Assembly (NCBI RefSeq): GCF_020085105.1
Contig: NC_058055.1
Span: 25,463,822-25,527,821, forward strand
From: Siniperca chuatsi
Lineage: Eukaryota; Chordata; Actinopteri; Centrarchiformes; Sinipercidae
DNA: 64,000 bases
Direction of reading: 5' to 3'
This document shows, piece by piece, positions 35,601 through 47,700 of this stretch. The notes beneath the pieces were generated by a model that was given only the letters and a program-made list of their open reading frames with translations, did no database searches and had not been told where the DNA came from. The stretch's first letter is position 1; the number at the start of each line of letters is the position of its first letter. The translations under genes were made by a program, and so were the position numbers.

Positions 35601-38600
35601 ATGTTTCCTCAGCAGTCATGCTTTCCTGAGCCATTTAAACCGTCTGTTAACAGTTATGCAAAGTATCGCTATATCAACACTGCGACCTTCGATTCATCCA
35701 TTAAACATTTACCTTCTTGTAAACTGTGCAGAGGGATTCTGATCAGGTTTATTTGAAGTTTCATCAGCTTGATAAGTAACCATAAAGTGTCAGTAAAGAG
35801 TGACAAGGGAGTGAACATCAGCTCATAGATATTCAGTGTGTGAGTGCAGAGTTCATCTGAGTACAGGGGTTAGTCGTAGGAATAGTGTCAGATGGAGATG
35901 CGGCTAATGGTCGAGTTAGTGTGTGTTTCCAGAGTCATACTCATATGTTTTTGGGTTTCATCCACACCGAGGTGATAAAACGGTGCTTTAACCTGCTGAG
36001 ATCAGTCCGGCCACGTTGGAGAAAACAGTCGGGCTTGTTACCAGATGATGGAAACAATCCACCAAACAACCAAAAAGAGAAGGAAGAAAGAGGCTTTACT
36101 GTTTTTGTAATTCTGAAATGATTAGTCGATTAGTTGATCCACCCAAGATTAACCACCAACAATTAAATGTGTCTAGCAAAAATGCTAAATTTGAGTTTTT
36201 GACTGTCAGACAAAACAAGCAATTTGAGGATGTCGTCTTTGGGTTCTGGGAAATTCTGGTGGGCATTTTTCTGTTTTCTTTGCCTTTTTATAGATTAAAC
36301 AATTAATTGATGGAAACAAAAGCCTGTTTGACATGTTGTTAACTGCATTTTCAGATTTATTCATATTAGTGTGGACATTATTGACTGATTTTTGTTTTTG
36401 TTCTCCATGTTCATAAATCCCGTTCTTTTAAAGAGTGTGTCGTTCTCAGCTGATCACTCCAGTGTCGCGTCAGTTTAGGGTGTGTTCACTTTCTGTTTAG
36501 TGTTACATGAACTGTCCAGCCTTTAAAACATCCTGTACTTCTGTGATTGTCTTATAAAAGTTTTTGTTTTGACAAAATGATTTTAGAACCATATTTGGGC
36601 ATTTTATGTTTTAAGCTTTTTCAGAGTTGTGTCTATTTTCTAATTATTTTAAAGACTTTTTATGTTCATCTGTTTTGACCTTTAGAATGAGCCATCTATT
36701 TATTTGACTCTGCGTTCAGTGAGCCTGGATACAGTTCAGAGGATGCTGCTGTCCCAACATTTTTGTGTTTTAATTTGAACTGTTACTATGGTAACGGATG
36801 ATCTGCTGTCAAGAAATAGTCCCATCACATAACTCCCTCGAAAACCACAAATTGACGGTACCAGAAAGTGGCTCGGCGGAATTATTCTGCTGTATTAAAA
36901 ATATTTGGTCAGTGGTGCAAATTTATGGGTCAAAGTTCACTGAAGTTGAACTTGACCAGAAGGATGGATTTCGCAGCTGCAAACAAATCCACTAATAGAT
37001 TTGTAAGAACATAACTCACTATTAATATTTCATTTAAGAAGGAACCTCTCATGTGGCTGAATTTTAGCAGAAAGTTTAACTGATTTATGTCTCCACGCCT
37101 CTCATTATCACGTTCAACAAGTTCGGCAGCTAATAAACAACACTAGCTTTGAGCTAGTTCATTCTTGACCTTGGGAACAGTAGTTTGCCAGTATAATCTT
37201 AACTCAAGGCCCACTTGTTTTTTCTAGACCAACCGCATCTCACAGTCTTCATCAGCGGAGGGAGTTTGCTCAGTTATACAAAACTTGGGCCACGTGTTCA
37301 AAGATCGTCTTTGCCGTCGTATGTAGAAGTCCTCCTTGGTCTTTCTCTAGCTGTCCTCTGGTCCATGACCTCTGACCTCTTCCCAGTCGATGCTGTGACC
37401 GGTTTTTCCACAGACAGCTGGTGTTGTCTGTCTGTTGTGTTCTTTCGGTCTCTTGTCCAGGGTCCTTGGTCTTTCTCTGATGTGGTGTTGTAGTGTTCCT
37501 CTGAGGGAGGGTGCTGTCTTCAGGGTGTACCAGGAGAGATCCCAGGGTTTTGAATGGTTTATGGTAAGTGCTTACTCTGTGTCACTTGAGGCCTGCGGGC
37601 GGCTAGATGTTCTGCCACGTGAGGGAGTCCCACTGTCTTCCCTGTCCCGTCCTGGTCTTAGGTCGGGGCAGGATTATCCATTCGTTGTATTGTACTCTGC
37701 TGTCTCACAGACTTCATCAGCAGATGGGGGGTTTGCTCATTTGAAAGCTCCAGAAAAGGCTATAAAGTGGACCTTGAGTCAAGATTATTTTGGCAAAGTA
37801 GCAGCTTTGCTTTAGCTTTGACACAGTTGATTCTTGAACTCTGGCAGGCCTTGTGTTATCCTCACGCTCCGCAGAAACGCTCTGGGGCCCAAATCATAGG
37901 ACGCACTTGATATGAAAGCTTGTTTTAATAAAAACATGTTTTTGTGTTAAGAGGAGCACACGTGGAATTTTTTGTGCTTTTGTTTTGCTCATGATTGCGT
38001 AGTGCTTGTAACTGATGGAAAGAAAGAAGTCCCTCCACAAGAACACCTCTTTTTCTCTCCCCAGGGTGTGCCATGTGATGACTTTTTTTATTTTTTTAAA
38101 GGTTTCATCTTGAAACTTTTTAAATCAGTAAACTTCTCATTATATTGTGGATTCTCTTGATTTTATTTCGCTTTTCTATTTTGTTTTACCTCAAAATTGA
38201 AACACCCAGTCTCCCTTCAGACATGTGATCTCTTTCCTTGCAATCTGTCTCTCTGCCTGTGACTGAATCAAGTTTGTTTTTACTTAGTTTTTTCCCTAGC
38301 TACAGCACTGAATTGTAGCGGGAGCGATAAGCACTGTCACACTTATCAAATTAAGAAGGTTCATTTAGTATTAGACATAGGCCAGTCAGCATCATTCCTC
38401 CTGATCTTAGCCCTTATCTCTGGACATTTAGTTTATTGGTTTGATTGTTCAGTGATAAGTGGTGTCCTCTAACAAACAGAGAGTTATTCCCACTTCTATC
38501 AAGAGGCTTCAGTTCAGAGGCATCAGTCAAAATGTTACATCATTCTGATTTTAAAATACTTTTGAGTGTGGAAACCTGTGTGGCCGTCTGACAGGAGAAG

Positions 38601-41042
38601 AAAATCTATACATATTTTTGTAAATTTTCTCTCTCATCATTTGCACTTTGGTGTATCGTTGCTATCTATAACCTTTATGCTTGATCACTTGATGAGTTTC
38701 TATGGTGGAAGTTGAAGAATTGTCTTTTCACTTTGACAGAATGGGTTTGGCTTTATATAAATTCAATGTTCACTCAAATAAAATATATACTGTGATTGTT
38801 TCTGTATCAGTTTATTTCTTGTTTGTTCAGTTGGGCTGGTAAAATCAATTTTCTGGATTTTAATATTTAATGTGCACAACAAATGTGGCAGTTTTTGGAC
38901 CAGTCAGTGTCTCTCTGGACAGAAACTCAAAGCTTTTACCAGCTTTCGTCTGATAGACTGTTGTGTAGTGTCTGCATGTCACCACTGGATGGAGCTGTTG
39001 AATGGAAGAATCGCAGTAAGAGAAAAATCAACCTATTATAGTTCCTCAGAGCCCAAGATGATAACTTTTTGTCTGACCAACAGTCAGAAACCTTAAGATA
39101 TTTAGTTTAGTATCATATGACGGAGAAAAGCAGCAAAGCCTCACATTTTAGAAGCAAATTATTGGCATTTTTGTCAAGACTGACTGAAACGATTAGTCCA
39201 ATATCAAAATAGTTGCAGTTCATTTTCTGTCAGTTGACTAATCAATCAGTCAATCATTTCAGCTCTAAAATATTTAAAAATAGATAACAAAGAATTGGAA
39301 AACATCAAATGTGCCTCAGGAGAGTGCCACTGTTTAGAGATGCATTAAATATTTCCACAGCAACTGAGATAAGTCAGACGTTGTTTGTTGTTCCTGATTT
39401 ATGAAGACTTTATATACAGAATCAATAATATTGATTCTTTTTCATATTTACAAAATGAGCACAAAGGACAAATATTTTATATATTTATACTCAGGAAGTT
39501 GTTACAAGGATAAACTAATATTTTTAGGTGAACCTGTTAGGGTGATAGCTACTGTACATTGTGATGGTCTTCTATGTGGATTGTTTCGTCATTGGTCACA
39601 AAGATGTACTGCGTGTCCTATGAATTTGTGGAACTTTTCTGATATGGATGAGAGTTTCTGAAATACAAATAGAATAAATGATCCATAAGATCTATGACCA
39701 AGTTGATGCTACTGTTTCGCCAAGTTCCATTTTCAAATAATAGTTTTGTTTTTATATAAAATGTGTTTATTGTTCCAGATAATACAAGAACGGGAAGAAA
39801 AGTTGTGCTTTAAAGCAAAGAAAAAATGTGCATTTTTGTTTATTATGAAAATGAGGAGCCTAATTTTTAGGGTCGTAATTACAAACTGTAAAAGACACAT
39901 GCTTCTGTGGGCCGACTTCCATTTTTGTAATGTGAGGTGAGACTGGTCGAAATAGGTATAATACATTAAATAGCACAGTTTCAAATGCAAAGATATCTTA
40001 GGGTGACTCATAAGTACAACAGACGAGGGTTTTGATTAATACAATTTGCGTTGCCTAGGTGATCTCGACAACAGCATTTTTATGCAAAATGCAGAAGGTC
40101 CAAGGCACCTTTTCTCATGGAAAGCAAAGTGGCCGAGGTCTTGATGATATTGTGGATTACTCTTCAAAGGCCAGGAAAAAGACCCTTACAAACGATTAGT
40201 ACAAACATCTTCAGTTGACCCATCCATTAAAAATGGATTTCACTACACAGTACACACTGTGTTTCACAAAATGTGCTGAAGCAATTTAGAAATAGGTTTA
40301 AACAGATTTTATTAGTAGAGCTGACATGATTAGTTACATAAGTAAGTAAATAAACAAGTTAACTGAGAAAATGGCAGATTTATTGACAATGAAAATAGTT
40401 GCGGACCTACTTATTAGCAACACTCAACTATGTGTCTTTATCATTAGTGGCTGTTTGTCTCCACCTAGTGGCTGACTCATATTCAGCAGCTTCGTAACCT
40501 TCACTTGATCCACTGAATTTTTTTACACAGATTTTCTGCCTTGGGGAAATATTTTAACTAGCTCTGACTGAAATATTCACATATGACTGCACATCATATA
40601 GCTTAAATGAAGAGCTGGAACAAGATGATACAGAATAATATATATGATACCATCAGATAGTGTGGAATAAGGTGACATTAACAACCTTAAAGCTATTTAA
40701 TTGAGCCACTATGTTTTAATGGTTTAATGGTCTAAGACATTTCATATTATGGGGGCAATTCAAAGTGTCTAATCCATCTGTGTGGGAGGAAACCGGAGCC
40801 CCCGGAGTAAACCCACATCAAAACGGGGAGAACACACACACCCCTCACAGACAGAGGTCAAGGCAGCAAACCCTCACACCTTGCTGCCACGACGCCGCAG
40901 TGTAAACTGCCGAGCCACCGTGCAGCCTGTACATGTCATCATGATGAGATGTTTGCTCATTTGACTGTCCACGTGTGGATCTGTGCCACAACACAATGAG
41001 CCAAAATGGCTTGAAAAAGGTGGGGCTGGAAGGGGGGCGGTG
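32646..41042. other. slc25a14 downstream region, gene-poor
   Basis: I see no convincing exons. The sequence is T-rich and contains several AATAAA-type signals, including 38777-38782, so an unknown part is probably slc25a14 3'UTR. A local duplication pairs 37229-37270 with 37705-37745 ('cttcatcagc' plus 'gtttgctca'). A degenerate SINE-like block lies at 40776-40930. ORFs of 60-126 codons here have no family resemblance. Confidence 0.5.
40776..40930 (-). repeat. Degenerate tRNA-derived SINE, reverse orientation
   Basis: It contains GTGTGGGAGGAAACCGGAG, GGGGAGAACACACACA and GAGCCACCGTGCAGC, which in reverse give the 'gcacggtggctc' head and 'gttctcccc...ggtttcctcccac' tail of a common fish SINE. 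It lies just downstream of the 517-codon ORF. Confidence 0.65.
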
Positions 41043-42596
41043 TCATCTGTTACCACTGAAGCAGGCAGTGAAGGGCTTCGCAAACGCTTTGCCCACAGAT
41101 GAGAAGAACCTGACAACGGCGTTCTTCTTTGGAGTTGGACCGGGCACAGTCAGATGAGTCTTCAAAGCCTGGATAACAAGATCGCCAACAGCCGGATCCT
41201 GTGATACCATGGCTTTCAGAAGCGCCTTTGCAGAGCCAAACTGCCGACGCAGGTCTCCGAACAGAGCCTTGTAGGTCTTCTTTACAGTTTGACGGTTCGA
41301 GCTGATTACGATATCAGCGAACTTGATCTCTCCCACTGCCTTATCTCTCAGATTCTCGATCACCCTATTGAAATTTTCCTGGGGCAGTGATGTCCGGCTC
41401 TTTTTTGTGGTATGCAATAGGAACCCCGCAAGCAGCAGGAGGACCTGTATGTGCTTTGTGTCATCATCTGGCCGTGTTGTTGACTCAGAACTACATGTGT
41501 CAGAAGAAACAGCTGGCACAGCTGTGGAGTCATCAGGCTGATCTTCACATGGTGAGGCCGGACTGACTGGCTGAGAAGCTATCTGGTTTGGGCAACTTGT
41601 TTCAATGTGAATAGTTTCAACTGATGCCTGGCTGATCAAGTCCTCTGGTTTGTCCTGTGTATCTGTGTGGTCAGAACTCAGCCACTCCTCAACAGTTGTT
41701 TGTACACTGCCATATTCAGATTCTTCAATATCAATATATTCCGCACTCCAATCTGAGCGACCGATATCAAAGCTTTCAGTGGATATCCAGCTGTCCGAGT
41801 CCTCACTCCAGAACCCTGAATTTTTATCCTCAACACGCCAAAATTCGGTGATCTCTGTTAGTATTTCCATGGCCTTTTTGTTCAAAGTAGAATAGATTAT
41901 GTCACAAGGCCCCTGCTCTATGACCATACGCAGTGGCTTTTCCTTTGCTTGGCTGTGGTGTAAGACTGAAGTGGTGCTGGCCTTTTTTGAGGTTCTGCTC
42001 AGTGGCGTGCACTGGCAGTTCTTCTGGTGCATGCATCTTAGTATGTGAGTAACTAGACCAATCATGGTATGAAGAGTTGTGAAATAGATGCAGTTACACT
42101 CAAAAGTCATGGGTAGGGTAGGTAAAATGTAGGTGTCCATTATCACAGCTATGCGAGAGTTGATTCTTCCCGTCACCTCTTTTGCAACTAGCCGGATGAA
42201 TTCGTCTAAGCTCTCACAGTGAATACTTGTCATGGTGTTAAAAGCATTAGCGAAACTCCGTGGGAGGATGTTTTTCAGGTTAGCCAGGACATCACTCTCA
42301 TCTATACCGAAGAAACACTGGCCAGAGTTTACATGAGCGTATATTCGTGGGGCTTTCCTGTGCCAGTCTGAAGTGGTAGGCCTAATGACTTCCAGGATAG
42401 TCATGGAAGACAAATTAGCAATGTTCTGACATAAGTCAACCAGCAAAGTCATACTACACTTGTTATGCGTGCCAGATACCACCTCGCTCCAATAATTGCT
42501 AACCAAACACCTTACATATGGGCCGATCTGTATGTCGCATTCTCTGATCGGAGGGAATTTCACATAAGCGGTCAATAAGAGTCTCGATGGATCCAT
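41043..42596 (-). CDS. Intronless 517-residue protein of unknown family
   Basis: One uninterrupted ORF with a good start context (AACATGG) encodes 517 residues; I do not recognise a named domain. Residues 1-200 are mixed helical sequence with many Cys, including DEFIRLVAKEVTGRINSRIAV (131-151) and a His/Cys cluster near 184-196. Residues 255-385 are acidic and Ser/Trp-rich and probably disordered. Residues 384-394 are strongly hydrophobic (VLLLLAGFLL). Residues 403-482 look helical, with FADIVISSNRQTVKKTYKAL, and the C-terminus (490-517) is basic and amphipathic. It is not a recognisable transposase, reverse transcriptase, capsid or receptor. Repeats flank it on both sides, and the lack of introns suggests a retrocopy or a lineage-specific expanded gene. 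I infer a real coding gene from the ORF length; the function is unknown. Confidence 0.7.
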   Translation of the reverse strand: MDPSRLLLTAYVKFPPIRECDIQIGPYVRCLVSNYWSEVVSGTHNKCSMTLLVDLCQNIANLSSMTILEVIRPTTSDWHRKAPRIYAHVNSGQCFFGIDESDVLANLKNILPRSFANAFNTMTSIHCESLDEFIRLVAKEVTGRINSRIAVIMDTYILPTLPMTFECNCIYFTTLHTMIGLVTHILRCMHQKNCQCTPLSRTSKKASTTSVLHHSQAKEKPLRMVIEQGPCDIIYSTLNKKAMEILTEITEFWRVEDKNSGFWSEDSDSWISTESFDIGRSDWSAEYIDIEESEYGSVQTTVEEWLSSDHTDTQDKPEDLISQASVETIHIETSCPNQIASQPVSPASPCEDQPDDSTAVPAVSSDTCSSESTTRPDDDTKHIQVLLLLAGFLLHTTKKSRTSLPQENFNRVIENLRDKAVGEIKFADIVISSNRQTVKKTYKALFGDLRRQFGSAKALLKAMVSQDPAVGDLVIQALKTHLTVPGPTPKKNAVVRFFSSVGKAFAKPFTACFSGNR

Positions 42597-42789
42597 GTTG
42601 CCTGTTTTCTTGCTGATCTTTCAAGACGCTTCTTAGTTTGTGTTGTCTGTCATTCATCACTACAGAAACATTACTAAGTATGGAAGCGCCCCTTTGCTGC
42701 AGTTGTCCAGGCAAGTTGAGCATTCTATGTTTGCATTCTGGAATGAAATCAAAGGCCTTCTATTGTGACATCATCAGGGGGCAGGGCCT

Positions 42790-43400
42790 TCCATCTGTCT
42801 CTATGCAAATTAGTTTCTGTCAAGCCAATTTGACATAGTGGCCAAACCGTGTAATTACAACCGTCACGTGACGCACACTGGCCCAAAAATGCTTTTTCCT
42901 ATAGACTTAAATTGTGAAAGAGATGTCTGTAAATCAGCGGATGATTTTCATCACATTCCTTCCCAGTACAAACACGTGAATAGCCCTTATTTAAATCATT
43001 ATGTCCTAAAAGTTGTAAAATTCACTAATAGTTGAATCTAGAGTTATTTTCCCTAGGCATAATGAACGCTCATCAGAGCCACGGGACTGCGCCGCCCTGT
43101 TGGGAGGCGGGGTTAAAGGAAATGCTAGTGTGCTTGCTCTATGGGGCGCACAGATGCCGAAGCTATGCGGATGATCCAGGTAATTTTATACCAGGAAGCC
43201 CAACTTTTTTGGCTTAATGCCAAGCCATCGTGCTTTGAAGCCAATTTGACATAGTGGCCAAACCGTGTAATTACAACTTCCGGGTCCGTCACGTGATGCA
43301 CACTGGCCCCAGAAGACTTTTCCCCATAGACTTACATTGTGAAAGAAGCAGTTGTAAAACGGTGGATAATTTTTTTTTTGAGAGTCACAACCCCCGTGAA
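42790..43400. repeat. Two direct repeat copies upstream of the 517-codon ORF
   Basis: A block beginning CCAATTTGACATAGTGGCC occurs at about 42823 and again at about 43240. Each copy continues through 'aaccgtgtaattacaac', 'cgtcacgtga', 'gcacactggccc' and 'catagactta/tagactta...ttgtgaaaga'. The copies are about 416 bases apart and diverged by small indels. This looks like a common teleost interspersed repeat present twice. Confidence 0.8.
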
Positions 43401-43442
43401 ATGATTCATTCAGAATTTGATCCATTTGGTCAGGAAGTCTGG

Positions 43443-43543
43443 GGTGCCCCGGTGGCTCACCTGGTAGAGCGCACACCGACAGGGCTGGGTCCTTGCCGCA
43501 ATGGCCTGGGTTTGGATCCGGCCCGCGGCCCTTTGCTGCATGT

Positions 43544-43592
<49 letters not shown>

Positions 43593-43655
43593 CACATTTC
43601 CTGTCTCTCTTCAGCTGTTCCTATCAAATTAAGGGAAAAAGCCTCTGAAAAAAAC
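43443..43655 (+). mobile_element. tRNA-derived SINE with expanded CT tract
   Basis: The head has a pol III A-box-like GGTGGCTCACCTGGTAGAG and a B-box-like GGTTTGGATCC, followed by 'ggcccgcggccctttgctgc', a (TC)n run (43548-43590), and a tail 'cacatttcctgtctctcttc'. This order matches a very common teleost SINE. It lies about 1.1 kb upstream of the BTG gene. Confidence 0.8.
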
Positions 43656-44746
43656 TTCAACATCATTTCACTATTTATGCATACAAGTACAGCAGAAAAT
43701 GTCAGAAAAAAGTGATTTTATCCTTACTTGTTTTGGGGCCTTTTTCAGTGGAAGTCTGTAAATCACTGAAAATATTAATAATTCACAGTTTATTTTGTAG
43801 TGTACAGACATAAATGAGATGTTATAGTTGCTATAAATGAAACATGTTCAGCGTATTCACCGATGAATAGACAGACTTCAGAGGGTCAAGCAAGATAAAG
43901 ATGAATATCTGCATCAAACTGTAATGTTAATACTCAGAAGACATTTTGTTTACTCAAAGAAGCAACGAGGTCCAAAGAGAACTGCATCATTCTGTGGTTT
44001 TGTTCAGGATGAGGGGCAGAGTGAACCAGCTGACTGCTGAATTAACTCTACATAACTCTTAACTCTCCTTTTGTTTTGATGGAATTTGGGTGAACTGACC
44101 CTTTAATATTTCCTCTGCTGGGAGTGTAGAGACAAAGTTAGTGTCTAACTGTACTTTCACATTCTGTGTCATGAAATGATTCACAAATTTCTTCACATTT
44201 GGGACATTTCAACAATGAATTGCTGCAGAGAGGGCTTATTATTTGACTTCCTAAGCCAAAAGTTATCTTTAATTTTGATGTAAGCAATCAATCAATTACA
44301 CACACACACACACACACACAGTCATTAAGTCAAGTGGCTTCAGGTGTGTCAGCGTGTCACACACCTGACCTTTAAACCACATGGGAAACCAAGGAGGGAG
44401 TAACTCTTTTAGTATCTGATGATATTAGTATGTGAGGTTTTCACTACTGAACAAGCTGCTGCTTCATACACAGATATAAGTATATGTAGATATATACGTT
44501 TTGTTATTTATTGGTGTAGTAGCATTAGAAATCAAAGCTGAGTTCTCTCTAGAGCTTCAGCAGCAAATATGTTTGCTTAAGTTGTCTGGCTTCCAGTTTG
44601 TCTTGTTAGTTTTATGTTATTTTCTATAACAGTAGGATCACCCTACATATGTTTTATTCTCTGTAGAGTTTTTTTAACAGTACAGGTTTGAGTTTGCTGG
44701 TCAGGCTTATTAAGCCAGAGGTTAGAGAGTGAGAGTGTGTGTAGCC
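43656..44746. other. Upstream flank of the BTG gene
   Basis: AT-rich sequence with a short (CA)n run at 44299-44320. I see no exon and no clear TATA box. The first ATG of the BTG gene at 44747 is preceded by purine-rich sequence. Confidence 0.4.
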
Positions 44747-47700
44747 ATGAAGGAGGAGATTGCTGCTGCTGTGTTCTTTGTGGCTCGGCTGGTGAAGAGA
44801 TATGGCTGTCTGGACAATGACAGCAGGGAGCGCTTTGCCGCTGCCCTCACTTCAGTTCTGTTTGAGAACTACAAGAACCACTGGCACCCGAACGCACCCA
44901 CCAAGGGACAGGCCTACAGGTCAGTAACCTTTTTTTTTTATTTTTTTTTTTTCAATAGATAAAAAACATAATGCAACACAAGAATGAGCAAAAAAACAAA
45001 TCTAGGCACATGTGGTAGCTAATCCAAGCAAAAAAAGCCAAAACTAATAAAATATGGGGGGGGGCACAAAATATGATTAAAATGTCACACAAATACAACA
45101 AATGGCGTAGTACATCCACATTATAAAAATAGTTGTATAAAAAGGGAATTGTCAGTTTTTGTCCCATTTGTCATTGACCTAATACAGAGAATTTAAAGCC
45201 AGACTATGTAATGTTTGAAAGAAGAAATAAATCATTCTCTCTCAAATGAAATGTTAGATTCAAAAGTCATAAAACAAACCCCTGCTCAGTTCAATACACT
45301 CACTTGGTCTGGTATGACCAGTAGCATCGGATAGCTAATGCTAGCTAATGTTTCTCATCTATTGTGGTGTTGTGTACATGCCATTCATTGTCTTTGTTCC
45401 ATATTGGGTTTTGTTTGAGGGCACTGTAGAGCATAAGAATTTGGTCACCCAAATAACAGTAAATATAGTGCACTAAATAAATATGGAGTCATTTCGGACA
45501 TGGCTATAGTCTTGTTGAAGTGACCCTAAAACAGCTTTTTAACGGTGGCGAATTCCGCATTTTGTGATCATTTGCGTAGTGTGATTGTTTCTTCCTCCTC
45601 AGGATAATATCACGTGATATTTCCAGCAGCAATGACTTTTAGGAAATGTTGAACAATCATAGAGGGTGAAATCAATTGTGGAAGAGTCAGACACAGAATT
45701 GCACACAACGAACGAAACAATGTGGTGTGGGGCGCTTCACTGTCTTTAGTCACTTTGTTTTTTTGTTTCACTAATTTGTAGTAATACCTAGCCATGGAGA
45801 TAGCTTAGCTTAAATTTCCCCAAGTTTGATGTCTTGATTTTCTGCATCACAATGAAAGTGAACGAAATTTAATTTGTGGTGCTCACAGAAATGAGAAATG
45901 TCATTTACAGTGAGACGTTTAACTTTTTTTAAAGAAGAAATGACTCATTCTTCCTCTGACAACAAAGTTGAACTCAACGCAATAAAACACACTATTGTTC
46001 AACTTCATGTACTCTGGGGTTTCGGTCACAACAGCCTTTACTTATGGAATGATGCTAATGGTGGCCAGTACTCAAAGTTTAGGTACATTTAGCTGTATAA
46101 CAGACATTACTCGGTGAACTGACTGACTATCCACTCTACTTGTGCTACAGTTACAGAGGGTTGTAGCATTTAGCATTATCCCATAATTGTCACCATTATT
46201 TAGCAGAAGTTACATAGTCTCACTTTCAAGTTCAGCAGCAACACTACACTGTAGAAATAGTGTCCAGTTACACTTGAATCCTAACCTCACCGTGCACACT
46301 ATCACTGAAACTACTTTGTACCAAAGATGAATAGAGATTTTGCTTCAAAATTTTAATTGTATTTTCTCAACGGTATCACTGTCACTCAGAGTAATGAAGC
46401 AAAGTTCTCTTCAATACAAAGTAGTTCCAGTGAAAACTGTTGAATAACAGGGATGTTGTGTCTGGAAATACATATTGCTGAAGCGGAGTTGGTGTTTTGA
46501 GCTGAACGTCACTGCTGTGTGCTTCAGGTGTCTGCGTATGAACCGTGTGCGGCTGCAGGACCCGGTGCTGCAGCAGGCCTGCGAGCAGAGCGCGGTGCGG
46601 TACGAGGATCTGGGCCTTCCCCAGGAGCTGACGGTGTGGGTCGACCCTGGAGAGGTGTCCTGCAGGTCAGGCCGCTTAAGAGCCAGACTTGATACAAGTT
46701 CACTGCCACAGAGGTGCACCTGAAAAATGCAGCTCTTCATTGATTCTATGGGGGGGGGGATTCAGTTAATATCCTCAAAATTTAGACTAAACTTTGTCCT
46801 GGACAGAGCTGCTGATTTGTTTCAAATTTCAGTTTTGGGCACAACTTCAAAAATCCCCAGTCAATTTCACCCCCATGTTTTTTTCATTAAGCTTGAACCA
46901 TGATTTTAGCTTTGGCTTCCCACCAACACTGACTGCTCACTATTACCCTACAGTTGTACTGCTTCAACCCAGTAATGACTAAATTTAAAGAGATTTGTCA
47001 TATTTCAGTTTCATGACAAGATTTTTTTTTTTTTAATTTGCATTAAACACATTTAAATTGATGTAACTTGCCCGGAGTTGTATGAGAAGACTGATACCAA
47101 TCATGTCTGTATGCTAAATATAACGACAAAGCATCAGGTGATTAGCTTAGCTTAGCAGTGACTTCCTTGAGTCTCCACTAGTTGCCTAGCAACCTCACTG
47201 ACTGTTGTTCCAGCACATAACTCACAACAGCACAACTTGGTCGTGTTGTTTTTTTGATTGTGTATAGATTATACAAATGAGATGGTACATGTTAAATTAG
47301 TGAGTTTTAAAGGTGTTAAGTGGATTTATTAAAATTTTGGAGAAAGCCCAACTAGCTGTTTCCCCCCCTGCTCTGTCTTGATGCTAAGCTAATCACCTGC
47401 TAGCTCTAGCTTCATGTTGAGGATATAGACGTCTAACGCAAGAAAATGAATAAGCGTACGTCCCAGAAATGTTGAACAATTCCTTCTTTTTTTTTTTTTT
47501 TTTAATGGGCTTGCATGTTAAATCAAAATCTGCTTTTTATTACTGGTACAAAATGTTTTGCAGTTTTTTCTGTATCTGTTTTGTTCTTCCTTGCAGGTAC
47601 GGCGAACACAGCACTCCATTCTGTGTCTCGGTGGTGAACGGCTGTCGGCGAGGAGATGGCGAATTTTCCCGCCGCATCCATGACGCCGTGGAGCGGGCGA

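Noticed and set aside
37435-37815. 126-codon ORF
   Set aside because: No recognisable domain. It overlaps locally duplicated non-coding sequence and is probably chance.
43410-43666. Arg-Glu and Ser-Leu repeat ORFs
   Set aside because: These are translations of the CT microsatellite in a SINE.
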